DNA of 64,000 bases from Metridium senile (taxonomy: Eukaryota; Cnidaria; Anthozoa; Actiniaria; Metridiidae), in contig OX459097.1 of NCBI GenBank assembly GCA_949775045.1, positions 15,474,710 to 15,538,709 on the forward strand, given 5' to 3'. Under the pieces are notes generated by a model. It was not told the origin of the DNA and did no database searches. It saw nothing but the letters and a program-made list of their open reading frames with translations. The stretch's first letter is position 1. Each line of letters opens with the position of its first letter. A program made the translations under genes and the position numbers. This document shows positions 1 to 14,200 of this stretch, in pieces.

Positions 1-1820
1 TTTTAATAAAATCGATAATATTTTAGCCGACAAATGATAACGCCGCCGAATTTCTATGTAGCCTATTTTTGGGAAAAATCGACCTAAACTTTTAAAACCA
101 CATAGCCTACTTTAAAGCTGTTACCTAGGTCAACAATCTGGCAAAGTTTAAAAAAAATTCATCTCACCGATTTGTAATAAAAACGGGTCATTTTTTTCCT
201 AGCAAAAATTCATTGTTTTATAATATTTACCGATAACAACAGACTTTGAAGAGATAAATCAAAATCCTTCCAGCCAGGTATTAACAGGACATTTGTCTAC
301 ATTGTCTGTGAATTTCAACAAATTTAGTCCACGGGATTTCTTTTGGGAAAGGATACAAATCGGCAAAAGTTTGTCAGTTTTTGTGCAAAACTTCTAATTT
401 TTACTTCTGAGCACGCTTACGAAAAACTCTGAGATAACTTTTTTTTATTTTTTAGCTATCAAAAGTTCACCATATTTTCAAGTGCGCCTCTAAATTTTAT
501 AGTGATTGAAATATTTTGAGGCGGTCAAATAAAATTCTGAACGTGGGTATATTTGCCTTCGCTTTGCAGCGGCCGGTTTGTTTTTATTTCTCCTTCTTTC
601 GGCCGGCTTCTACATCACGCACGCGGACTAACCAAGCGTGAAAATTTATAGCACACCGTCTATCACGCCAAGATCGGAAAACTGAACGAAAATTGACGTG
701 TGTTCTCTTCAGTTAAACCTGAAGAGAACACGTATATTTATCTATAGATAATAAATAACTACTCTTTATTTTTAGGAGTATTCCCATGTGATTTTGTTCA
801 TGAAAACTAGTATTTGAAAAAAATATTACAAACATTCATAATGATTAGAGAAGAAAATAATTATCTTCTCAATATTTCAATATTCAACACTTCAAAGTTT
901 ACAGAAGCTATTAAAACTTCAATCGAGTAAACTTATCACAGAACCTGTTTTCTCTCTCCCACGTTTCATTCTTTTTATATTTTCTCTGTTAGCCAAACAA
1001 ATGTCTGCCCTTCGTTTGCGTGATTTGCTATTATTGACCATTTTCTGCTTGTTTTTATTACACAGGAACCATATCAAGCGAAGATTTATACACGTTCAAA
1101 CATTAGTGAGCATAAACAGTAATAATATTCTAGCTTTCCTTATAATCAAAGTTTTGCGAGGTGTGATATAAATTGTCACGCTTGGTTAGTCCGGGTGCGT
1201 GACGTAAAAGCCTGCAAAAGAAGGTGAAATAAAAACAAACCGGCCGCTGCAAAGCGAAGGCAAATATACCCACGTTCAGAATTTTATTTGACCGCCTCAA
1301 AATATTTCAATCACTATAAAATTTATAGGCGCACTTGAAAATATGGTGGACTTTTGATAGCTAAAAAATAAAAAAAAGTTATCTCAGAGTTTTTCGTAAG
1401 CGTGCTCAGAAGTAAAAATTAGAAGTTTTGCACAAAAACTGACAAACTTTTGCCGATTTGTATCCTTTCCCAAAAGAAATCCCGTGGACTAAATTTGTTG
1501 AAATTCACAGACAATGTAGACAAATGTCCTGTTAATACCTGGCTGGAAGGATTTTGATTTATCTCTTCAAAGTCTGTTGTTATCGGTAAATATTATAAAA
1601 CAATGAATTTTTGCTAGGAAAAAAAATGACCCGTTTTTATTACAAATCGGTGAGATGAATTTTTTTTAAACTTTGCCAGATTGTTGACCTAGGTAACAGC
1701 TTTAAAGTAGGCTATGTGGTTTTAAAAGTTTAGGTCGATTTTTCCCAAAAATAGGCTACATAGAAATTCGGCGGCGTTATCATTTGTCGGCTAAAATATT
1801 AATTATCGATTTTATTAAAA
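1..1820. mobile_element. Long fold-back DNA element, left end at or beyond the window edge
   Basis: Bases 1 to about 656 are repeated, inverted and nearly identical, at about 1160-1820. About 500 bp of unrelated AT-rich sequence separate the arms. No transposase reading frame is present. The duplication cannot be read because the left end is at the window edge. It lies in the intron or flank downstream of exon 40. Confidence 0.85.
700..731. repeat. Perfect hairpin in the fold-back spacer
   Basis: Stem GTGTTCTCTTCAG, 6-nt loop, CTGAAGAGAACAC. It lies between the long arms, so the element would carry a cruciform within a cruciform. Confidence 0.75.
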
Positions 1821-2348
1821 ATAACTTTTTTAAAAACTTTATTCTATATGTAGACATGTGTTAAAAAATCTTGTCAAAATACCCTCTGACGCGGGAACTA
1901 CGGCCTTTCAAACGTCGCTGGGTGAGCGCGAAAAATACTGACCCGAGCCTCCTTAACCAACTAAGACAACCGTTGGCGGGTTAACTAAGATACAAATGTG
2001 AGATTGTCTTACGGGTAACTGCTGCTTTGGTTGGCGATAACTGCAAGTGATTTCTCTGAAGATTGCCAGAAGTACCAGTACATCTCTCATCGTATTGGAT
2101 TGACCATCATTGGCCTGTAATGTTCAAAAAACAATACATCTTTCTTAGAAATATTTCAGCGTATTATCTTTTATTGTGGATAATAACCACAAAAAGAAAA
2201 CAGTTTTGGTTTTTCATTTTAATAAATAAAAGTTTTTGTTCTTTTGAGTCCTTTTTGTAATTAAATATTGATTTTTATAGTCATCGAGTTGCTTTCGCTT
2301 ATCGTTGTCTTTTTTTATATATATTTTTATTATAATCTCTATGTTTAC
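1821..2348. other. No feature seen
   Basis: AT-rich sequence between the fold-back element and exon 40. Short reading frames here show no recognisable family. Confidence 0.6.
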
Positions 2349-2468
2349 CTTGATTATGTTAACAAAATCATCAACGTTTGCAGACATCAGTGCTTGTGCT
2401 AGAGCATCACGTGTATCTGTGTACATCTTACCGTACACAATAAACCTGTCATCAGCAGTTTCAGCGAA
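2349..2468 (-). CDS. rnf213: rnf213-like exon 40, last in window
   Basis: 40 codons: FAETADDRFIVYGKMYTDTR to DDFVNIIK. Acceptor ttgcag, donor GTAAAC, so the gene continues left of the window. Confidence 0.88.
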
Positions 2469-5197
2469 CTGCAAGAAAATATTATTAGCATCCTATACTA
2501 CAAGTACCATGCAGAATGCTTGTTTACATTATTACGTGTAACAATTCGTTCCAATAGGTTTAATGGAGTAAGAGGTTAAGTGTTCATGTCTGGATTATAT
2601 TTTTGATATTTGTTGGTTTGGTTAATTATAGTTAGTTTGTCGGTTATTTTTTAGTTGATTGATTGGTTGGTCAATTTATTAGTTGGTTGGTTGGTTGTTT
2701 TGTAGGTTAGATTGTTGGTAAGTTTGCCGGTTACTTTGGTTGATTAGTTGATTAATTGGTGGGTCAGTTGGTTAGTTTAGTTTATTGGTTAGTTGGCTAG
2801 TAGGTTTGGACCTACTATGATGTCGTGAGAGGAGATTGCAAGTCGCAAAATATTGATCATGTCGTGAGATGAGATTGGGAGTCGCAATATGATGTCGCGA
2901 TCATAGTCAGTTTGAACCATATCTAAAACTCTTTCTTTACGGCTCTCGTGTAAAACTCGTCGGCTGATAACCTCTGTCTTACCTGAAAACCCTCAAGATC
3001 CCTTGGTATTAACCACTTCATTTCCTGTTGTTGGGACAATTCTCTGACGACCGCTCCACCATAGCGCCTTGCCAACTGCTTCAGTAGGTAAACGATTGGA
3101 GCACGGTCTATCAGTCCTGAGAACAACTCTTGTACAACCACCAATAGTCTTTTCATAGCCGTGATAACTTCTTCTCCTTTAAAAGAGATATCATCGGTCA
3201 CCTGACTTTTAAAGATCCACTCAGCAGTAAGCGTCAGAGCATGCCGAATGTTGGAGATCGCCTCAAGCACATTGACATCCAGCATATCTGGAGTTTGATT
3301 CTCTCTCAATACTTTGCCATATGTCGAAGTCATTGATGTTACAACACCAATCAAAACATCTAGGCGGCTGAAGTTTCGCTGCGTCATTTCTGCTGCAATT
3401 GAGTCCTAGAAAATATATAATAAAATGCAGGATATCATTAAAGATTATTTCGCGATGGCGCGAAGATGTGAAGTTTATATTTCACGAGTGCTTGCAGCGA
3501 ACGAGTACAATAACTTTTCAACATGTACAAGAGGAGATACTTCATATCTTCAATCCTCTTCTCTTTAGTATCTAGACGTGCACACAAACTGCCACCAAAA
3601 TGATTTTCTAAAGCACTTATACTTTTCAAAAACGTATATTGAATTCTTCGATTGATTTAAAAAATTCCGATAAAAAATTCCGATAATTATTCCGATATAT
3701 TCACAAATAAGCAAAAAAAAACCGTCATCAATAGCTTTCTAGGGGATATATGGAAAATAGGTCACTCGTATACCGGATGTAGTTTGGTACGGAATTTACG
3801 AGTAGCGTATTTCCCAGTAAAGCGTGAATGGATGAATGAATGTATGAATAGACTTTATTTAACGAAGGTAGCACGTGACAGTTTTACAACTGATGACCCT
3901 GTGGCCCTCTTAACTGAATACATAGATATAAATATGAATGTGCTGAAGATATACAATATAGTTCTATTATGAATATATGATTATCTTGAGAATCTTAAGA
4001 TATATAAAATAATTCTGTCCCCTCCCTATCCAAAAATAAATAATACATGAAATAGAGAACTGAAATAAAGTAAAAGTTCTTAAATGACTAAAAAGACTAA
4101 CATTTCTTAGAGATGTATTATTTGTCTGATGAACACATTACAGTGAGAGACTTGTGCACGTGACATAAAAAAACAACGTACCTCGATACAATCCATTGTT
4201 AGCTGACATACTTGAGTCACATGATTCATATCTGACGACAGCTCCCTTGCTTCGGCAAGATACCGCTGAATGTATTTCTTTACACAATCATCGCTACGTT
4301 TATCGCTATCAAGATAAAAAGACCATATGTCTGTTAAATAGAGTGGTGCCACTTAGTAAGGATACTAGTAAGCCAGTTATACACTATAGGACCTTTACAT
4401 ACCGGGCCTCAAAAATCTGGAAATCTCTCTAAACCGGACATGATTTTTGGTTCCAAATTTTTGCCAAAGCTGTATATAACTAGAACGTATAATTAAAGAG
4501 GAACGCCTGCTAAACCAGAATTTGTTTTTGGTCCAATAACTGTCCGTTTTGTCCTGTTCCATGTTTCAACAAATACTGCAGCAACAACGAATGCTGTTCG
4601 CTAATTACACGTCGCGACGTTTTGGGTTTAAAATTAGTGCCAGCCTCCAAGATGCTGTGGAGCAGGCCAAAAGAGACACGCAGTTGATATCTCATCGAGT
4701 TGATATCTCATCGAGTTGATATATATCTTATCGAGTTGATATCTTAACTCGGTGCAATAGGGGGGATTCGCCTTTAAGACAAACTACAATGAGCTAAACT
4801 GTTAGTGAAAAGAGACCAAAATATATCAAGAGTCAAAAAATGGCTCACTACGTACCTGCTGTTCAGCAGTTGTTGCAGTAAGAATGATCTCACCACGGGC
4901 GTCTTGTCAACCTCAAAGTCAGGAAACGGTGAGAAACTTTTCGTTTGCGATAAATCGCTGCCCGTTATATACCGCATGAAAATATCAAGCACCTCGTCAT
5001 CCAGGCTAGACGTTTTGTCACCAAAGCACAATAACGACGTGAGCTCCATAAAGAAAGAATTACATCGACGGCGTAATTCGTTGACATCACTTCTTGGTTT
5101 GCTGAGTATTGAAAAAGAATAATAGGACATTAATTTTATAAAGGATAGATAGATAGATACTTTATTTTAAATAATGTACATTAATAATAATAATAAT

Positions 5198-5283
<86 letters not shown>

Positions 5284-8200
5284 TAATAATAATACTTTAT
5301 TTCTAGTGCATTGTAGCCATTGGCTAAATTACGTACAATATGTAAATGAAATACTATTATTAATAAAAGATATAAAAATTATTTACAATATAATTTCAAA
5401 ATAATTGTGTTAATTGAATAATTATAATTAAAACTATGAAATACTGTAAAATGTAAAAGTTGGTTCTTATCTAAAATGGCTATTTTTATTATTATTAGTG
5501 AGTCTACATGCACTGGTGAGTTATAAATCATATACCATATACCACGATGCTTTACCTACGTTCTTACCTGTTTTCACTAATGTTGTCCAGAAGATGAATA
5601 GAAAAATAGTAAAACGTTCTTAAGAATCAACTATCATAATAACCACAATAGCAGTACACCGGAGATGAAACAGACTCGACTAATATAGTAGCTTGACTGG
5701 CTAGCCTCTCATACTTGTGAGAATTCCATTGTGTTTCAACGTAAACACACATGATGCCAGCCAGTCAGGGACAAAAGCTGGTCGCCATATTTCGATTTGG
5801 TCGATGATATTTTGTGTGGTGTATCTTTGCTTGAAGGATAATACAAACATTCCAAACAACGTTTTACCATTTTCAAAACCATTTTCGATAACATACATTT
5901 GTGAAAAAAGGTTTAAGAAATACCTTGAAAATGCTTCAATACAATCCATTAGGAACAGTTGAACCGCTTCAATTGATGTTGCATTGGAGAAGTCTGTCTG
6001 GTCATCTAGAGCCTTTTAGAAACGCACGAATACAAGTTATTATAAACAGAAATTGTTTTAGAATACTTTTAAAAGAGTGTTGACTGTAGCTTACGTTGCA
6101 ACAACGGTTTTTGGAGTGAAGAAACGAAAAAACGAAAAGACGTAGGCGTTATTTATATGCCTTATTAACCAGGTCGATCATAATACATTTACATTACTGT
6201 TTTGAGCATCTACGTTAACACGTCACGTTGTTGAAGCGTTCTTCTTGAATATTAGTCCGTGCATAGACAAGATTTCATATGACTATGAAAAGCTTACGGC
6301 ACGAACGCAGTCAATTCAAGGCAAGGCAAGGCAAATTTCTAGAAAACATCACGGTCGCGGCAAGGCACAGCACGCATACGGCACTGAACTTTTCATTGCA
6401 TACGAAATCTGCTCTATAGTAGATTATGAAGCCCATTTAGACGTGAATTAATTATCAAACCTACTTTGCACAGTTTGGTAATGCTTGTGGTGTCCAACTT
6501 TACTTTTTTGCCAGTCCCTTTGCGTGGGTAAACATGCTCAATAAACAGACGAATTGCAGTTATCCTCTCCCATAGAGGCCTAGGACACACGAATATATAG
6601 ATGACATACAAATAAAGACAAAGGTATACATAAAATAGACCTAGATGGACAGAATGAGAAGGCAGTTCAGACAAATACACAAACAAAAAGATATAATGAC
6701 AGACAGACGGACAGACAGACAAAAACAGATAGCAGAGGCACAAAGAGATACATAGATAGATACACAGAGTACAGAGACGAACAGACAGACAAGGCAAATG
6801 AGACAAATACACAAACCAAGAGATGATTGAAAGACAGACAGGCAGACAGACTGCTGGACATTTACATAGATTGGCAGATGGATGGTTTAGTTATTTCAAT
6901 ATGAAGTGCCGATAATTACCCGATAACTGTAAGTCAATAACTCGTTACCCGAAAGATCATGATACACTATTTCAACCTACCTGCATTGCATTAACATGCG
7001 GGCGACTTTTTCTTCGTTTGCAAAGCTGATTTCTTTCATGTTACCCATAATGCTCTCTGCGGGAGCGCGAACTGAAATCACTTGTTCGCACCAGTTCTCT
7101 CTCTGTTGAACATTACTCATGTCAATTTCACTAGGATCCAGGCTTTCGAGACACATTAGGAGAGCTATGGCATCCAGAGTCTGAAATTCGAAGAAATATT
7201 TTCTAGACGTCAACGAATAGTGTATTTCAAATAATAAGAATATTTTTATTTGTGCCTCTACAGAATACAATACTCAAATTTCCTGTCTATCACCGCTGTA
7301 CTATTTGACAAAAGGCGCATTTGCACAGACTAAGCCTCAGTTTGTTATCAAAATGTTTACAAATCCATAGCAAAGCACGGAAAAATGTTATCGCCAATAA
7401 TTAATAGAAACCATATTTACCAATTTACTCTGCATTTAGATCATCCCTGTGTAAATGCGCCTTTTGTCAAAAAGTACAGCGGTACTACATACTGAAATAC
7501 GATTTACTGGTGGTGATGATGATGATGGTGATGGTGAAGGTGATGATGATGAAGATGATTAAGATGACAAGAATGACGATGGTTATGAGGGTTATGTTGT
7601 GATAATACTAAATATAGATATAATATCTTACCATGTTACTCTCATCGACTTTGAAAACAACACGAAGTTTAGGCACAATATCTGGCTGGCATTGCACAAG
7701 GTGTCCAAAGCAGGCAAGACGGACCTCAATACGAGAAAAAGCTTCGTGAACTAAAGCAACATCCGGAAAGGTAAAGTCAGCGCCGTTACCGTCGGTGTGC
7801 TGGTTGTATAATTGTCTTGCTGTGATGATTATGGCTCTGGCAACAAGCTGAACGATAAAAAACGTTCAAGACATTAAAAACAAAAATTAAAAATAAATAT
7901 ACAGAAGTTCAGAACCAGAAGTGTTCAACCTGAATAATAGACCAATCACCTATTAGATGTCAAAGTAATTAGCTATTTTAGTTTTGCTTGTCGCCTGTCA
8001 CGCTGTATCAGAAATTGAGCCGTTTCACATTTTGCGCGCTATGATTGGCTAATCTAAAACTAGCTCAAGTGACGTGCCAGTCCTAAATAACGAAATGGAC
8101 GAAATTATCGTTATACACCAAATCGAAATATGGCGACTAATTTGAACAACTATTGTTATTGACTCACTAGCCTCTCATTCATGTAAAAACTCCATTGTAT

Positions 8201-11200
8201 TCCATCATGAACACGAGGCTAGTCAGTCAAGAACAATAGCAGGCCGCCATATTTCGATTCGGTCCATGAACGTTTGAAAAAATGATAATCACAAGAACAA
8301 AAACAAAACCAAGAATCAAGATGAAGGAGAAGAAAGTAAAGCAAGACATTCAGTTCTATTATACAATTTATCCTCATTTTCAGCGTCATAGAGACAATGC
8401 AGTTAAACCATGAAATAATATCAAGTAAATTCTAACAAATAGTCACTATTTAGTGACTAATAGTTGCTACTATTCACCCAGAATAAATAATAAAACAAAG
8501 GATAATGAGGTTTCTTGTGTATTACTCTTTTGTCTCAAGATGTTCTTGTTGAGCGATAGTGACAAAATGGTCGCTATTTGTTAGTACTTTCTTAGATTGC
8601 ATTTCATGGTTTAACAGCTGCATTTGCTCTATTGATAATATCTATAATATTGGTATTAAACTGATGACACTTTCATACCTCATCTACTCCATTTTCTTGA
8701 GGTTTGTAATTCATATGAACAAAGTCGTGAATATATCGCTCAACGCGATCTTGCTCCTCGTTGATAGTATCCATGACAACAGACACGTCAGAGTGTGCCA
8801 TCATCCTGCGCAAACATTCAACTACTGAATCGTTGGAACTTTCTAGAAACCATATAGAAAAAGACAACGTGACAACAAATCAACAATAACAGCAATGATG
8901 ATGATAATGATGATGATGATGATAGTAGTAATGATGATTATGATGATGATGATATTGATAACAATGATGACGATGTTGATAAAGTTAATAAAAAGGACAA
9001 TGATGATGATGACAATGATGTGTAGATGCCGTTAGTAATGAGTGGTGGTAATATAGTGATCATTTCCTCGATAGATGTCGTTTGTAATAAGAGTGGTATC
9101 ATGATCGAACATTCCCTTTACCTGCGACACCCTTTGCGCGCTCCCACATATTGTCGACCCTCTCTTTGATGAGCCACGAAAATGGAAGAAGGCAATGAAA
9201 CACGTGTGAATCTCGACCTGATGATGTCACTGGCACTTGACTTCTAATAACATCTTCTTCAGTCAGGAAAGATCTGTAGTGAAGCTCTGTGAATTTGTTG
9301 TTTTGGAAGAGTTTCAGCCAAAATACTCTCAGCCAGGGTGCTCCGTCATGTAAGAGGTCCAAGTTGCCGTCCCTGTCCAGGAAGGCGATCAGTTCCGACA
9401 GGATTGGAACAATAGCATTTTGTATCTTACGCCATAGTGCCTTCCTGTAGGTACCAGTCTCCTGTAGGTCAGAATGTTCCATAGCTTCTGTGGTAGACCA
9501 TTTGGTACCACCATCAGGTGACCGTTCATCTTTTTCCTCTAGAAGTTCATGGACACGGCTTATCAGCACATGTGGGAACGAGTCTGCAAGACATTAACCA
9601 GTTTTTTTTTTAATTCATAATTCATTTCTATTTTATCTTATTTATTATTATTTGTTTGTATTATTTGTTTGTATTTTCTTTTACTTTACTTTATTTTCTC
9701 AATTGTGAAACATTTACAGCTTTGTAAAATGCATACCTTTAAATCAACGCATCGCTACTCACCGCTTTAGAGCGAAGGTATATATGCTCTTATTAACTTA
9801 TAACTATATTTAAATTTTAATACCACTAACTAGACTAACCGACTTTCAGAATATCAAAAAATGCAGTTAGTTACTTTGTATACGATGTTTGTCCATCAAA
9901 CGTTTTAGAAATGGGTGTAACCTTTTAATGTACTTTTATCTGCATCACATTTTAAGTAATAGAAAGGTTAACTGCTTCTTTAAAAAGGTTGGAGTACTCA
10001 CGTTCATCGTCACTGGTCTCTCTAGAAAGCAGTTCCAACAAGATAACAATCCTCTTGGTTGCCCTAGGAACTGTGCATGGGCTGTCAACAATCCTTTGCG
10101 CCGACGATTGGATACATTGTCTCAAGACATTAACTGCATCTAACGCGCTTTCTTCAGAATCTGTGAAACACCTCTCAACAGAAGCCCTGAATAACTCGCT
10201 GAGGGACTGGTCCTTGACATCTTCTAGAGAAGGGACATAAAATGAAGCCTCGAAAAGCTCATCAATATGAACAGATTCCCACTGTTCACCTTGGAAACCG
10301 ACAAAATCAGGGTAGCCGCCTGGAATTCTGGGTAGTTGGATGATAACGATGATATGTATAGGAACATCATCTTTGATTTCAGCTCGTTGCTTCAGTAGAA
10401 GATGACGTGCACACGCTAGAAGGTTGAACGTCAGGTCTCCTGGTATGCACTGGACGATGAGTAGACCTTTGTCTCCACCAAGATGAGCAAAGAATTTCCT
10501 TAAATCAATAATGTAGATTTTGTTTTGAATAATAATGGTGAAGATGATAACATGGGGAGTGAGTTGGTTTGATGTTTTGTTCCCTCCCTCCTCACAAATA
10601 TCAACATATGATGATGTTTGTGAATGACAATGGCGTCATGATGATGACGATAATGATGATACTGATAATGTTGTTGATGATGATGTTGTTGATAGTGATG
10701 ACGATGATAACAAACCCTCGGTGGGAAATCTGAATGTAGAGTAAACTAACGATTACGTTGACTTAGTCACATACCCAATGCGATCGCAAAACTGTTGCTC
10801 TGTTTGAAACTGTTGTAGAGTAATAGATGAGACATAATGTCTGTGTAGGTCTAAAGCTTTTGCAACCTCATCCAAGTTTTCTTCTGACAACAGCCTTGAA
10901 TGGGTCGAAACCTGTGAAAAACATCAAAGTTTATGAGCTTCAGCAAATTACATCCGATTTAGTAGCACGAAGTGTGAAGTGTGAAGTAAAGTGGATCCGC
11001 TCCTGACAATGTACGTGGTTTAATGTCTGAAATGCCTGTACATTTTGAAAGTTAGTGAACATGTATTTATCTGAAGGAAGTGAATTTGATAAACAGAAGC
11101 AAGTTAGTTTTTGAGAAGCAAATGTAAAAAAACATAAGTGGATAACAATTTTGAACACGATTTTGAGCTTGGGACCTAAAACAAGCTGTACGTATACCTG

Positions 11201-14200
11201 GATGAGCAGTTCTTGATCGTGTTTCTTGTTTTGTAGAAAATCTGCCAGACTTGAATGATACTGTTCTTCGAAGTATAACTTCCATATTCCGTCTGCTTCG
11301 GGTTTAAGGCCACTTGAATGTAGTCTGGCAATGGCGTCTGGAGTGCAGCATTGAACAAGAAGTCTTTTGGACTCCGATAGAACCTACAACAAAAAGATAA
11401 AGTTATTTTCAAAATCTACCCACACGATCAAAATAGATAATCTTCTTGGCTGAAAAGGTCATGAATTATTAATGACTTTAAGAATCATTTTCAAATGCTT
11501 TAGCTCTATTTTGCAGCATGATACTTTAAATGTTGGTATTTTTTTTTGGGACTCAGTTAGAACCTACAACAAAATGGTCCTTTCTTAAATTCAACCACAT
11601 TATCAAATGAGATAATCGTGTTGGATGGATAGATCATGATTGTTAATGAATTCTAGAATTCATTTTGAAATCTTTGCGCCCTATTTTGCAATATTATCCT
11701 TTATAGTTTGTGATTTTTTTTTGGACTCCGATAGTTTAGTTTAGTTTAGTTTAGTTTATTTGTCACACTACTACTGGCTAGAACCTACAACAAAAAGGTA
11801 AAGTCCTTTTAAAAATTCACCCACAAGATCAAATAAGATAATCTTGTTGGCTGAAAATTTCATAAAATATAAATGAATTTTAAAAAATCAGTTTGAAATC
11901 TTTGCGCTCTATTTCAAGATAAGATAAGATAATAATAATAATAATAATATTTTCCACAGCAGATCCACATAGTGGTTATTCTTCTGCTGGCACTCACACT
12001 CACTACCTCTACATTAAATATTTTTCATAAATCACTCCTCACATGTTGATTTTTGCTGAGGGAGGAAAACCGGATAACCCGGAGAAAAACCCTCGTGGCA
12101 TGGTAGAGAACAACATTTCATACAAACTCAATTTACATATGATCCGGTGCCCGAGCTGGGAATCGAACCCAGATCACAGCGGTGAAAGGCCGGTGCCCTC
12201 ACCACTCGGCCAACCATGCGATGATAACTTTACCATAAGATAACTTTATTTAACGTGGTCGAATACACTTAGCTCTATTATAGAAATGTTGCTAATTTAC
12301 AGGTATTGCCACAAATCAAAAATACACAAATGAAAGATAAATATAGAAATATATAGAAATATAGAAATTTGAATATGTACATATAAGAATATCATAAATA
12401 ATTAATATTATGCATGATCCTTTTGCAAAATGGACTTACCGTTTCCTCCCATTCTGTCCTCTTCTCTTCATCAATAGACGTCCCATCTTGTCTGAGACTA
12501 CTGCAGACTTGGAAAACCACAGAAGGGATTGTATCTTCGTGGTAGCCAACAAAAGCATCACCTATTGTGAACTTCCTGGAAAACAATTCCAGATACACCA
12601 CTTTGTCATTTATCTTATCATATTGATGCATATATAGTCTACGTGCAGCAAATTACAAAACCCCGGTACGATTCTGTTGGCTAAGAATGCAATGCACCTT
12701 AAATAATGATAATATAATCTATTTAGTTATTACGTCTTTCTCAAAGAGTGCTGCTAAATGAATTTCTTTAGCGGTGAGGTATTCTAAGATTCATTAAAAT
12801 ATTATTTAACGTTATTTGAAATGGTTGAAAGGTTTGCAATCCGTAGCCTTTGATCTAAACTGAAGAAAAATCGGAGCTATATTTAGTCTTGATCAGAATT
12901 ATGCTTAATAGAAAACAAGGATAGACGGTTAATACAATGCTGTCATTCATTTGAAACTATTAAAAATTTCAGCCAAATAGAAAATTACTATATTTCTAAC
13001 AGAAATACGTCTTTTTTTCCAGGCACCCCCTCCAATTCTCAACTCAACACTCCCCTAGGGCCGCTACGAGAGTTAAACTTTGTCTCGTGTTTGGACTGAT
13101 CTGTTCTCGAACTCTCCTAAACGCATCTCGGTTTTCATTAGCGCGTGAAAACACAAAAGACGTATTTCATTTCTTAAAGGAATGGCATTAGTATTTAGTG
13201 CCGGTAATTTCTTCAGCTACAAGTTAGCTGGTCTCCCAAGAATCCGGCTGTACGCTCCCTTGCCCTCTCCTTCCATCGATGCTCCGTTTTACGGGTATTA
13301 AAAGCTACTCAAAGCTACACAGAATGGAAATAATTCGAAACAGGTGTGAGGTCACTGAAGATCGAGCTTGGAACCTCTCGCTCCAAAATTGGCCGCGCAC
13401 AAACGAGCTACACTTGTTTCTGCACTGTAAACTCAACATACCTGTTAACGCGCTGATGCATTGGTGTGGCGATTAGTGAAAACTTTTTCACCCATCTCTG
13501 GAGATGTTTTACTAGCTCTCGTTGAGGCGGAGTCAGACTGGTTGATAGAACTAAGAAGTGTTTCTCAAGGCGATTTATCAGAGGAATAGGAAAGTCGGTA
13601 TAAACAGTGCTTTTCTCCGCAATAACAATAAGCCTAAAAAAATCAAAAAATAAACCGTTAATGTTCATTTATTCGTTCGTTCGTTCATTTCTTTATTCTT
13701 TTATTTGTTCATCTATTAAATAAATTTACTCAATTGGTCTCTTGGTATTCATTCAATCATTCATTCATTTATTTATTCTTTCATTTGAATTGTTTATTTG
13801 TTGATTCATTTGCTTCATATAGATCTCTTGGCACTCATTCAACAATGAATCCATTCAAAATTTTATTTATTCATTCATTCATTCATTCATTCATCCATCC
13901 ATTCATCCATCCATTCATTCATTCATTCATTCATTCATTCATTCATTCATTCATTCATTCATTCATTCATCCATTCATTCATTCATTCATTCATTCATAC
14001 ATTAATTTAGATGGCCAATTTTCATTATTCACTTATTTTTCTCGCTTTGTAATAATGAATGAATGAATCACTCAGTTATTTCTCGATTCATTCAATCTCT
14101 AATGTATCCCTACTTTCGTTTATGTTATTTAAATGTATTCATTGTTCAATTTAATCAAATCATTCATGCATTCATTCATTCATTCATTATTGATTTTATA

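Noticed and set aside
2063..2541. Short plus-strand frames near exon 40
   Set aside because: No recognisable domain, and they overlap the better-supported minus-strand exon.
3438..3629. Minus-strand frame beginning MKSISALENHF as an extra RNF213 exon
   Set aside because: Exons 38 and 39 already join in phase and match RNF213 across the join, leaving no place for it.
5836..5860. Cys-x2-Cys pair on the minus strand as a RING remnant
   Set aside because: It lies in non-exon sequence next to the MITE fragment and has no following Cys/His ligands.
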